Shown here piece after piece: positions 41,288-49,783 of a stretch of DNA of 64,000 nucleotides. Source of the stretch: Succiniclasticum ruminis DSM 9236. GTDB taxonomy: Bacteria > Bacillota > Negativicutes > Acidaminococcales > Acidaminococcaceae. The translations under genes and the position numbers were made by a program. The DNA is taken from the NCBI RefSeq assembly GCF_900112895.1, contig NZ_FONL01000001.1, positions 62,001-126,000 of the forward strand, read 5' to 3'. The notes beneath the pieces were generated by a model. That model did not search any database and was not told the DNA's origin. It saw nothing but the letters and a program-made list of their open reading frames with translations. The number at the start of each line of letters is the position of its first letter. The stretch's first letter is position 1.

Positions 41288-41367
41288 GTGCAACTATTAT
41301 TTTTTCACAAACTCTTTGCAAAACTATATAAAATGTTACAAAAACAGAAGATAAAAAAAGACAAATT

Positions 41368-41554
41368 AAAAACCAGAAGCGGGGAAGAACTGCGCAAAAC
41401 ATCAGGAGCGTTTGCGTAATTTCATACGATGAAATCCGCCGTCGTGGCTAGACTGTCTAAGGGGCGAAGCCCCGAGTTTCGAAGCCACAGGCGAATGAGT
41501 CTTGAAATAGCAAACGGGCACGGTTTTGCAAAGTCTTTCCCGCTTCTGGTTTTT
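41368..41554. repeat. 187-bp nested palindromic element
   Basis: Outer arms AAAAACCAGAAGCGGG and CCCGCTTCTGGTTTTT (16 bp, perfect). Inside them lie further matched pairs in register: GCAAAAC/GTTTTGC, CGTTTGC/GCAAACG, ATTTCA/TGAAAT, GTGGCT/AGCCAC, ending in the loop GGGGC-GAA-GCCCC. Either strand would give one long imperfect hairpin ending in a T run. No target-site duplication, transposase or gene is visible. It may be a miniature element, a structured RNA or a bidirectional terminator of pgi. Confidence 0.8.
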
Positions 41555-41599
41555 TCAACTTATCTTTTTCAATAAAACTTGTGCATAAATCTTTTTAAT

Positions 41600-43042
41600 T
41601 TATCCTTTTGCCAGTTCCGCTTTCATAATGCGTTTGTAAGCTTCCACGCCGGGCTGGTCGTAGGCATCCACATCTGCCAGTTCTCCTTCGTACGCGATAC
41701 TGTACATCAGGAACATGAGCAGCTGCCCGATGTAACGCGGCGCCAGTTCCGGCAGCACGTACCGGGCATTCAGCCTGCCGTCTTCCGTCAGGGCTGTTTC
41801 ATTCGCTTTCAACGCTGCCTGCAACAACACGTTCATTTCCTTGCCGGCATATAAAGCAAAGGCTTTTTCTTTCGGGAACGGATTGTCTACTACAATCGTT
41901 TCCGCAGGTTTTTCCACTTCCAGGAACTGGATCACCTTGTTGCGTTTCCCGTCCTGATGCTGCTGGGTCATGGAATGCATATCCGTTGTACCTACGGCCA
42001 CTACAGGCGTACGGCCGTAAAACGCAGTCTTGCCGTTCCGGTCCATCCGTTTGCCCAGGGACTCTGCCAGCAGCTGTACATACCAGGCGCCAAGGCACTG
42101 CAGGGTATCGCCGTAGCCCATCAGCACTTCAATATCCGCTCCCAGTTTTTCAGCAGCCAGATATTTCAGCGCGGCGTTCAGCAGCGCCGGGTTTTCCGCC
42201 CCTTCTGTGGCCAGGCAAAGTTCCGACATCTCCCGGGCGCCCTCCAGCAAGGCACGGATATCATATCCTAATGCGGCGCACATCAGAAGGCCGGGGTTAC
42301 TCAGGATGCAGAAACGCCCGCCGATCCCTTCCGGAATACTGTACGCCGGCCAGTTGTTTTCCTGCGCCAGCCGGAACAGCAGGGATTCTTTCGGATCAAG
42401 ACCGGTCACTGCCGTCACATCAATGGTAAACCATTCCGGATGCGCTTTCATATAATTCAGCAAAGCGGCAAAGCTGGTCAGCGGTTCCATGGTAGTACCC
42501 GATTTAGAAATCGGCACCAGCTGGATGTGCAGCGGATGTTTTACATGCTGCGCCTGCAGTGTCAGCTGGCGCATCAGGCCCTGCAAGGCCACGCCATCCA
42601 CATTATTGCCCGCAAAATAAATCTGCGGATACCCGTTGCGCTCTTTTTTCGGCAGCTGGTTCCAATAGGGTTTTGCCGCCAGATCGAAAATTACCTTATC
42701 CCCCAAATAGGACCCGCCGATACCGATAAACACCGCCGCATCTACGGAATCTTTCCATGACGCTCCCAGTTCTTCGAGACGCTTTACCGAAGCCTCATCG
42801 TTCGGGTTCCCTTCCGCAAGATAGGCCTGACGCGGGAAATACACATGTTCCGGTGTCCCGTCCTTGGAAAGATGCGCTTTGGAAAAGCCTTCGCTGCGTA
42901 TCGCCCGTACCGCTTTTACAGCCTGTTCCATAGCAGGCTGTAATGCCTGCAGCGCTTCTTCCGTAACCCGGCCTTCCCCAACCAGGTTCTGATACTGAAA
43001 CCGGAATCCTTCCCTGATTCCTACACAGCCAGTCAACTTCAT
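41600..43042 (-). CDS. pgi: Glucose-6-phosphate isomerase
   Basis: Interconverts glucose 6-phosphate and fructose 6-phosphate. The 480 residues include the sugar isomerase features VFIGIGGSYLGDKV, VPISKSGTTMEPL and GIGGRFCILSNPGLL, and the late active-site region YAGKEMNVLLQAA. Both halves of the SIS double domain look complete. It is not next to pfkA but belongs to the same pathway. Confidence 0.95.
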   Translation of the reverse strand: MKLTGCVGIREGFRFQYQNLVGEGRVTEEALQALQPAMEQAVKAVRAIRSEGFSKAHLSKDGTPEHVYFPRQAYLAEGNPNDEASVKRLEELGASWKDSVDAAVFIGIGGSYLGDKVIFDLAAKPYWNQLPKKERNGYPQIYFAGNNVDGVALQGLMRQLTLQAQHVKHPLHIQLVPISKSGTTMEPLTSFAALLNYMKAHPEWFTIDVTAVTGLDPKESLLFRLAQENNWPAYSIPEGIGGRFCILSNPGLLMCAALGYDIRALLEGAREMSELCLATEGAENPALLNAALKYLAAEKLGADIEVLMGYGDTLQCLGAWYVQLLAESLGKRMDRNGKTAFYGRTPVVAVGTTDMHSMTQQHQDGKRNKVIQFLEVEKPAETIVVDNPFPKEKAFALYAGKEMNVLLQAALKANETALTEDGRLNARYVLPELAPRYIGQLLMFLMYSIAYEGELADVDAYDQPGVEAYKRIMKAELAKG

Positions 43043-43079
43043 CTCTCTCCCTCCAGTTCTTTTTATATGTTATTTGCAT

Positions 43080-43850
43080 TCATCGTATATTCTCAACCGA
43101 ACCGCAAAAAGCAATCCCTTTTACCGTTTCCGCACCGGCTTTTTTCAGCGCCGCCGCAGCAGCGGAAAACGTGGTGCCTGTCGTAAAAATATCGTCCGCC
43201 AACACGATCGATTTACCACAGACATCGCGGGTCACGGCAAAACAGTCCTGCAGATTCCGTCTTCTTTCTTCCGGAGACAGTCCGTACATGGGCAATGTCT
43301 TCCGGGTCCGGCAGAGGGTCTGCGTCCAGATTCCCCCCAATTTCTGTGCCCGGGAAGAAAACAGCGCTGCTGGCAGATCAAATCCGCGTTCACGCAGGCG
43401 GCCGCTGTCTGTCGGTATCCCGCTCCAAAGCCAGGAACCGCATTTCTCACGGGAAACGCCTTTTTGGCAGATTGTCTGGCCAGCCTCTTTCTGACAGTAT
43501 GCCTGAACCGTTTTTTCTCTATCATACTCTTTTTCTGCACTGCAAGGCTTTTTTCCTGCATCCGTCAGAAAATTTGTGATAATCCTCTGTCCGGACAAAT
43601 CCGCCAAAAGCCGTTCCGTTTCTTCAGACAACTGATCCAGCAATTCTTTATCCCGCCCGAATTTGATTTTATGAATTGCTTCTTTAATATGGTTCTCATA
43701 CGCAAAAAAGAACAGGATCCCGTCCAAACTGCCTGCGGGAGGAAACGCTTTCATCTGCAAAAGTCCTTTCCTGCATTCACCGCACAGGTAACCCGCTTCA
43801 ATCTCCACACCGCAGCCGGCACAGCAGCGTGGAAACACCAGTTCCTTCAT
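43080..43850 (-). CDS. comFC: ComF-family phosphoribosyltransferase-like protein
   Basis: The 256 residues combine an N-terminal four-Cys zinc site (CCAGCGVEIEAGYLCGEC) with a C-terminal phosphoribosyltransferase fold whose PRPP loop reads SIVLADDIFTTGTTFSAAA. ComFC is needed for DNA uptake in competent bacteria. No comFA helicase is beside it, but comEC and comEA are in the window. The middle (NFLTDAGKKPCSAEKEYD) is a longer insert than usual. Confidence 0.88.
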   Translation of the reverse strand: MKELVFPRCCAGCGVEIEAGYLCGECRKGLLQMKAFPPAGSLDGILFFFAYENHIKEAIHKIKFGRDKELLDQLSEETERLLADLSGQRIITNFLTDAGKKPCSAEKEYDREKTVQAYCQKEAGQTICQKGVSREKCGSWLWSGIPTDSGRLRERGFDLPAALFSSRAQKLGGIWTQTLCRTRKTLPMYGLSPEERRRNLQDCFAVTRDVCGKSIVLADDIFTTGTTFSAAAAALKKAGAETVKGIAFCGSVENIR

Positions 43851-44001
43851 TAACCGGAAAAACAGTATGCTATCCCTCCTTGTATTATAAAGTATTAGTT
43901 TTTATCATCCCTTCGGGCTTGACTTTTAATAGTTTGTCTTCTGAGCGGCTCCGGTCATTTGCCAAGACGAGCACAAGCCTTTTTAACCGTTACCCCGGTT
44001 T

Positions 44002-46152
44002 TCACAAATCCCCGCTTTCCTGCAGCCGTTCCTTCAGCAGCGAATAGCGGCGCCGGGTCCGGTCGTTGGCCACGGCAGTCTGCAGCGCCGTTTTTGTCCC
44101 TACCAGTTCCACTTTTTCCCTGGCCCGCGTCACGGCCGTATACAGCAGGTTCCGCTGCAGCATGATATAATGCCCGGGCACCAACGCGAGTACAACGCGG
44201 GAATACTCGCTTCCCTGGGATTTATGGACGCTCATGGCGTAAGCCAGCTGCAACTCATCGGTTTCACCGTCCCCGTAGGTCACATATTCCCCGTCCGGAC
44301 GCTCCGGATACCAGACCTTAACGGCTTTTCCCGAAATATCTGCAATCTGCCCGATATCCCCGTTATAAACATCCTTTTCGTAATTATTACGGATCTGCAT
44401 CACCTTGTCCCCCAGACGGAGCGTCGCGCCACCGGGCTGTCGGATCTCTTCTTTCCGGGCAGAGGGGGGATTGACGCGGTCCTGCAACAGACTGTTCAGG
44501 TTCTGTACTCCGCAGGGGCCTTTATGCATCGGGGACAGGATCTGTAATGACTGCCACCCGCCGCTTTTGGTTGCGGCAGCATATAAATCCGTAATATAAG
44601 CTGCTGCCATTTCCTCGTCTGCAAATTCCGTCATGGAAAAATCGCTGTCCGCCGCGCACTCCGGAAGCAGGCCCCGGTTGATGCGGTGTGCATTGCGAAC
44701 GATCGGGCTGACCTCTGCCTGCCGGAATACTTCTTGAAGACGGACCACCGGCATTTTGCCGCACCGGATAATATCTTTCAGCACGGACCCCGGTCCCACG
44801 GAAGGCAGCTGGTCCACGTCCCCCACCAATATCAGGCGGCAGCCCAGGGGCAGCGCTTCCAGCAGGTGGTAAAAAAGGTAAATGTCAAGCATGGACGCTT
44901 CGTCCACAATGACAGCCTGCGTTTCCAGCAGGTCGTCTGCGTTCTTGCCAAACTCCCCGGTAACGGTATATTCCAGCAGACGGTGCACCGTCTGCGCCTT
45001 ATCCCCTGCAGCCATCTCCAGCCGCCGGGCCGCCCTGCCGGTAGGCGCTGCCAGCAAAACGGTGCAGCCCGCACGCTTCAGCACCGACAGGATGCCTTTG
45101 ATTATGGTCGTCTTGCCGGTACCGGGACCGCCTGTCAGCGCAAACACGCCAAACTTTAACGAAGAACGGATGGCATCCTTCTGGGCCTCCGCCAGTTCGA
45201 TACCGGCTTCCGCTTCCCAGTCACCGATAATTTTTTCCACATTGACTTTTCCCAGGCTGTCAGGATGGTCCCGCAACGCGCGGAGCATGCGCGCGGTTCC
45301 GGTTTCAGCCCGGTACAGGTATTCCGGATAAACAAACCGCTGCCCGCCCCAGTCTTCCGTCCGTAGCTGGTCATTGGCAATCATTTTGCGAAAAACCGTT
45401 TCCACGTCGGTGAAGTCGATCTGCAAAACCTGACTCGCATACCGCAGCAATTCTTCTTCCGGGATACAGGTATGCCCGCCGGAAGCAGCCAGGGTTAACG
45501 CATAGCCGATCCCCGCCCGGACACGTTCTTCCGATGCCGGTTCAAAGCCCAGTGACAAGGCAATACGGTCCGCAGTTTTAAAACCGATCCCGTCAATATC
45601 CGTAATCAGGCTGTAGGGATTCGCTTTGATTCGGGTAATCGCCGTATCGCCATAGGCAAGCTGTAATTTTGCCGCGTAATTGCCGCTTACCCCGTTCTCT
45701 TCCAAAAACAGCATCAGTTCCCGTAAATCAGAAATCATATTGTAGGCCTCGCCGATGCTTTTTGCTTTTTTGGCGCCGATCCCCGACACTTCCGCCAGAC
45801 GCTCCGGCGCTTTTCCCAATATGTCCAGCGTGTCCTTGCCGAAATGCGCAACAATACGGGAAGCCATAGCTTTACCGATGCCTTTTACGGCCCCGCTGGC
45901 CAGAAAACGCTCCATCCCTTCTGCCGAACCCGGTTTGAGCGACTGGTACCCGGTAACACTGAACTGCCGGCCAAACCGCGCATGCTGCGTCCACTCACCG
46001 CGGGCCCGTATCATTTCCCCCATAAAGGGCGCCGGTCCCTTATATACCGTTGTGACCAGGCCAAGTGATGTGCACTTTGTCCTGAACACACAAAACTGCC
46101 TGTCATCGCTTTGAAATATTATGTTTTCGACAGTGCCTTCAATCGTTTCCAT
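44002..46152 (-). CDS. recD2: ATP-dependent DNA helicase RecD2
   Basis: Stand-alone RecD-like 5'-3' helicase (not part of RecBCD) involved in repair and fork stability. The start is ATG 46152 (716 residues, METIEGTVENIIFQSDD), five bases after AGAGGG. An N-terminal OB-like region and helix-hairpin-helix repeats (VSGIGAKKAKSIGEAY) precede Walker A FALTGGPGTGKTTIIK, and the C-terminal helicase motif is AMSVHKSQGSEYSRVVL. Full length for the family. Confidence 0.94.
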   Translation of the reverse strand: METIEGTVENIIFQSDDRQFCVFRTKCTSLGLVTTVYKGPAPFMGEMIRARGEWTQHARFGRQFSVTGYQSLKPGSAEGMERFLASGAVKGIGKAMASRIVAHFGKDTLDILGKAPERLAEVSGIGAKKAKSIGEAYNMISDLRELMLFLEENGVSGNYAAKLQLAYGDTAITRIKANPYSLITDIDGIGFKTADRIALSLGFEPASEERVRAGIGYALTLAASGGHTCIPEEELLRYASQVLQIDFTDVETVFRKMIANDQLRTEDWGGQRFVYPEYLYRAETGTARMLRALRDHPDSLGKVNVEKIIGDWEAEAGIELAEAQKDAIRSSLKFGVFALTGGPGTGKTTIIKGILSVLKRAGCTVLLAAPTGRAARRLEMAAGDKAQTVHRLLEYTVTGEFGKNADDLLETQAVIVDEASMLDIYLFYHLLEALPLGCRLILVGDVDQLPSVGPGSVLKDIIRCGKMPVVRLQEVFRQAEVSPIVRNAHRINRGLLPECAADSDFSMTEFADEEMAAAYITDLYAAATKSGGWQSLQILSPMHKGPCGVQNLNSLLQDRVNPPSARKEEIRQPGGATLRLGDKVMQIRNNYEKDVYNGDIGQIADISGKAVKVWYPERPDGEYVTYGDGETDELQLAYAMSVHKSQGSEYSRVVLALVPGHYIMLQRNLLYTAVTRAREKVELVGTKTALQTAVANDRTRRRYSLLKERLQESGDL

Positions 46153-46187
46153 GCAAGCCCTCTGCATTCTTACTTATTATTAAAACT

Positions 46188-46196
46188 ATTATATCA
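46188..46196 (-). promoter_or_regulatory. Possible extended -10 promoter of recD2
   Basis: TGATATAAT (TG-n-TATAAT) on the minus strand, about 36 bp before the recD2 start. There is no matching -35, so this rests on the extended -10 alone. Confidence 0.45.
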
Positions 46197-46231
46197 CATA
46201 TGCGTATTCGTTTTTACTATACTTTCTTATT

Positions 46232-46260
46232 TTGACAAGCTTATACACCTTTGCTATAAT
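46232..46260 (+). promoter_or_regulatory. Perfect consensus promoter of the SpeD-like gene
   Basis: TTGACA, 17 bp, TATAAT on the plus strand, all twelve positions matching consensus. A leader of about 85 nt follows, with a hairpin CTACTT-CAA-AAGTAG near 46277-46291. Confidence 0.9.
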
Positions 46261-46351
46261 TACATTGAATACTACACTACTTCAAAAGTAGCAGAAAACA
46301 CAGAACGGGCAGGATATTCCCCGCCGACAGTTTTAAAAAGGAGACTTTATT

Positions 46352-46804
46352 TTGAAATCTGGATTATTAGTCGCTGCCGACCTGTACGGCTGCGCGGAAG
46401 ACGCGCTGGCTCAGGAATCACTAAAAAAAGTTCTGGAAGATTATGCGGAAAAAAACTCTATGCATATGCAAAGCATACGCACAGAACAGGAGAATGAAAC
46501 CAGTTACGGTATTTACAGCATTTGCAAAGCCGGTCACATCATCCTGCACGTGAACTTGGAAAAAGGGTTTGTCGCCATAGACGGTTTTTCCTGCAGCGAA
46601 GACGCCGATCCGGAAAAGATGGTGCGGGAACTCTGCAGTTTTCTTGCCCCTGATAAAATGAAACTGACCTATGTTGACCGGGGTGATTTCGGCAAAAAAG
46701 CCGATATGAAACCACGGCACCGCAACAAATCCCGCAAAATCACCCAGATGCGCAATATGACCAAGCGTTTCGGGAAACTTCTGATGAAACCCAAATCTTT
46801 ATAA
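46352..46804 (+). CDS. SpeD-like protein (AdoMet decarboxylase family) lacking the pyruvoyl serine
   Basis: A 150-residue protein with a TTG start, eight bases after AAGGAG. It aligns in outline with bacterial S-adenosylmethionine decarboxylase: LVAADLYGC at the N-terminus, then HIILH-x-n-KGFVAIDGFSCSEDADP. In SpeD, autocleavage occurs between Glu62 and Ser63 and the serine becomes the pyruvoyl group. Here those positions read Ala60-Gly61, while His66 and Cys81, matching SpeD His68 and Cys83, are kept. It should therefore be unable to process itself. The tail (115-150) is rich in Lys and Arg. Comparison is from memory of the Thermotoga enzyme. Confidence 0.75.
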   Translation: MKSGLLVAADLYGCAEDALAQESLKKVLEDYAEKNSMHMQSIRTEQENETSYGIYSICKAGHIILHVNLEKGFVAIDGFSCSEDADPEKMVRELCSFLAPDKMKLTYVDRGDFGKKADMKPRHRNKSRKITQMRNMTKRFGKLLMKPKSL

Positions 46805-46844
46805 ATTACATACCCGCAAGCTAATAACTCTTTATAAATGCAAC

Positions 46845-46870
46845 AGAGCCGGACAACAATGCCCGGCTCT
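46845..46870 (+). terminator. Terminator after the SpeD-like gene
   Basis: AGAGCCGG / CCGGCTCT arms with a 10-nt loop, followed on the plus strand by TTATTATT. It lies 41 nt beyond the SpeD-like stop, between two convergent genes. Confidence 0.8.
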
Positions 46871-46935
46871 TTATTATTGATTTTGTATGATGGAGTTAAA
46901 GGAAACATCGCTATGCGATGTTATGTTCTGTTGCG

Positions 46936-47391
46936 TCAGTTCCCGCGGTAACTCATAAAAGCCTGGTCCCCATATTTTACGATAACGTTCCACAAAACGG
47001 TACCCTTGCGGATATCCAGCTTATCCACATTGTTGACCATGGCGCCGCCCTGGATCGGCAATATCTTTCTGTCATAAATTACGTGATGGACGTAATACAG
47101 TTCCGAAGCTTTAACGTCAAACTGGATCATGCCCTTTTCATCGGCAACTGCTTCCTGACCTTTTTCCTTTGTCGTGTTATACAGCATGATAACTCCCGGC
47201 AGCGGTACGTTTTCCCGGGTCATAAACTGAAAGACAATCTTTGCCGTGCCCTGCTTTCGAATCGCCTGGGCTTCTTTCACATAGTGGTTTTTATAGGGAT
47301 TTTCGTCGCTGGGCGCCGCAAACGCAACCATGGATAACGAGGTAATAAAGACAGTCAGTAAGCTTACTAACAACAAAGAAACTTTTTTCAT
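46936..47391 (-). CDS. Secreted protein of unknown function
   Basis: The 151 residues start with a clear signal peptide (MKKVSLLLVSLLTVFITSL) and a probable cleavage at AFA-AP near residue 25. The mature part has alternating beta-like segments (GTAKIVFQF, VPLPGVIMLYNT, GMIQFDVKA, VHHVIYDRKILPI) that could form an immunoglobulin-like or carboxypeptidase-regulatory-like fold. I do not recognise the family. It lies alone between the SpeD-like gene (convergent) and pyrR. Confidence 0.75.
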   Translation of the reverse strand: MKKVSLLLVSLLTVFITSLSMVAFAAPSDENPYKNHYVKEAQAIRKQGTAKIVFQFMTRENVPLPGVIMLYNTTKEKGQEAVADEKGMIQFDVKASELYYVHHVIYDRKILPIQGGAMVNNVDKLDIRKGTVLWNVIVKYGDQAFMSYRGN

Positions 47392-47535
47392 GAGAAGGCC
47401 TCCCCAAAAATTAATATGTTAAAACTGCTGAAAACTGAATGATAAACAGTTCACTGTTCCAATCAACCGGCTCTGTGAAAAATATTATAACACACCGGCG
47501 CGCAATGATTATGAAAAAAATGAAAACAAATCTGT

Positions 47536-48114
<579 letters not shown>

Positions 48115-48224
48115 CTACAAATTTGTCTTTTTATAGGCATCTGACTCAAAACAATCCGTATTTTTCATAATTCAATATGCCAATTGGCTCACGCCAATAT
48201 ATACAGGTGTTTTTCAGTGTTTTA

Positions 48225-49256
48225 TTAGAACTGTCCGTTATGCAGACGGGTTAAAATTTTTTGCAGGTCCTCCGGCAAAGGCGCTTCAAAATGCATCGGC
48301 TGACCTGTCCGCGGGTGGATAAAATCCAGCGTCCGGGAATGCAGCGCCTGCCCTTTTATGGAAAAAGGTGTCTTCATGGGAGAATATTTGGGATCCCCAA
48401 CCAGCGGATAGCCCAGATGCTCCATATGCAGGCGGATCTGATGGGTCCGTCCGGTCTTCAGCCTGCACAACACCACGGTAAAGCGTCCAAACCGTTCCAG
48501 CACCTCATACTCCGTAATGGCTTCGCGTCCGCCTTCCGTAACCACAGCCATCCGTTTCCTGTCATTTTTGTCCCTGTCCATGCGGGTTTCAATCAGGCCC
48601 CTGTCGGCTTTTACATTGCCGCGGACAACGCACAGGTACGTCCGCTTCGCCGTTTTGTCCTGAATCTGTTTGGACAGGGATACATGGGCGTCGTCGTTCT
48701 TCGCGACAATCATGATGCCGCTGGTATCCTTATCCAGCCGGTGCACGATGCCGGGACGGATCACGCCGTTGATCCCCGACAGATTCCGGCAGTGAAACAA
48801 CAGCGCATTGACCAGCGTGCCTGTGTAATGCCCCGGCGCCGGGTGCACCACCATGCCCCTGGGTTTGTTAAGCACGATCACATCGTCGTCTTCATAGATG
48901 ATGTCCAGCGGAATATTTTCCGGCTCCGCCTCCAACGGCACAGGCCTGGGCAGTATTACCTGAAAAACATCTCCTGCCTTAATTTTATAGTTTGGCTTGA
49001 TCTGCTTATTTCCTTTGCAAACGCGGCCTTCATTCAGCAATATCTGAACATGGGAGCGGGTACTTTCCAGGACTTCAGCAAAAAACACATCCGCCCGCTT
49101 TCCGGAATCAGCTGCGTCCGCAGTCACTTCCCGTAAATCTTCCGAATCCTGCATGGCAATATCCGGTTCCTCTGCGGCGTCATTCCAGACACCGCTGACA
49201 GCTGGATCGTCCGTTTCATTTAATTGTCCATAAATCCGTTCTGAAGCATTCCCCAT
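48225..49256 (-). CDS. rluD: RluD-type 23S rRNA pseudouridine synthase
   Basis: Member of the RluA family. An S4 RNA-binding domain (RADVFFAEVLESTRSHVQILLNEGRV) precedes the catalytic domain with GIVHRLDKDTSGIM, where Asp is catalytic. I start it at ATG 49256 (343 residues), which overlaps lspA by 37 nt; an earlier start at 49280 is possible. The first about 50 residues are acidic and low in complexity, beyond the usual RluD N-terminus. The substrate is inferred from the family. Confidence 0.88.
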   Translation of the reverse strand: MGNASERIYGQLNETDDPAVSGVWNDAAEEPDIAMQDSEDLREVTADAADSGKRADVFFAEVLESTRSHVQILLNEGRVCKGNKQIKPNYKIKAGDVFQVILPRPVPLEAEPENIPLDIIYEDDDVIVLNKPRGMVVHPAPGHYTGTLVNALLFHCRNLSGINGVIRPGIVHRLDKDTSGIMIVAKNDDAHVSLSKQIQDKTAKRTYLCVVRGNVKADRGLIETRMDRDKNDRKRMAVVTEGGREAITEYEVLERFGRFTVVLCRLKTGRTHQIRLHMEHLGYPLVGDPKYSPMKTPFSIKGQALHSRTLDFIHPRTGQPMHFEAPLPEDLQKILTRLHNGQF

Positions 49257-49663
49257 AAAATCAGCCCTACTCCTACACATATGGCTATATCCGCAACGTT
49301 AAATACCGGCCAGATGCGAAAATCAAAAAAGTCGATGACCAGTCCGGTCTGCACCCTGTCCCAGAGGTTTCCCAGGGTGCCGCCCAGAAACAAGGCCGTC
49401 CCGGCGCGTGTCCGCCAGCCTTCCGCCAGAATATCTTTCCGCATCCACCAGATTGCAGCCACAGCCAATATACCGATAACCAGAAAAAACGTCCGGTTAT
49501 GGGGCAGCATGCCAAAAGCGGCGCCCGGATTTAAAACATAAGTAAGATGGAAAATGTTTTCAAAAACGGGAATGCTTTCGCCTTCCGTCATTTTTGAAAC
49601 CACAGCCAGCTTGGTGACCCGGTCCAGGAACAGCACCAGCAGCGATAACCATAATAAAATCAT
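49220..49663 (-). CDS. lspA: Lipoprotein signal peptidase (signal peptidase II)
   Basis: Membrane aspartyl protease that removes lipoprotein signal peptides. The 147 residues have four membrane helices. The family motifs are present: LNPGAAFGML, GNLWDRVQTGLVIDFFDF (first catalytic Asp region) and FNVADIAIC (second Asp). The lspA-rluD pairing is common in Bacillota. A promoter lies at 49729-49757. Confidence 0.95.
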   Translation of the reverse strand: MILLWLSLLVLFLDRVTKLAVVSKMTEGESIPVFENIFHLTYVLNPGAAFGMLPHNRTFFLVIGILAVAAIWWMRKDILAEGWRTRAGTALFLGGTLGNLWDRVQTGLVIDFFDFRIWPVFNVADIAICVGVGLILWGMLQNGFMDN

Positions 49664-49728
49664 AGCGGCTCCCAGAATTCTTTTCAGAAACTGCTGCGAA
49701 CATTTTCCGCAGCAAATCCTTATACAGT

Positions 49729-49757
49729 ATTATAACAAAAACCCCGCTGCCTGTCAG
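49729..49757 (-). promoter_or_regulatory. lspA-rluD promoter overlapping the upstream terminator
   Basis: On the minus strand: CTGACA, a 17-bp spacer, then TATAAT. The -35 and part of the spacer lie inside the terminator hairpin of the acyl-CoA dehydrogenase gene (49742-49769). Confidence 0.7.
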
Positions 49758-49769
49758 CAGGCAACGGGG
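49742..49769 (-). terminator. Terminator after the acyl-CoA dehydrogenase gene
   Basis: CCCCGTTGCCTG / CAGGCAGCGGGG hairpin with one mismatch, 14 nt after the stop, followed on the minus strand by TTTTTGTT. Confidence 0.9.
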
Positions 49770-49783
49770 CAGCTTCGCTTAAA

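Larger units (their letters stand above)
41134..41599. other. Intergenic region ctsR / pgi
   Basis: This 466-bp spacer contains the ctsR leader, the ctsR promoter with heptad repeats (41253-41287) and a 187-bp nested palindrome (41368-41554). The rest is AT-rich. I find no coding sequence. Confidence 0.75.

Noticed and set aside
43851-44001. Small gene between comFC and recD2
   Set aside because: Short frames exist in the 151-bp spacer but none has a ribosome-binding site or recognisable product.
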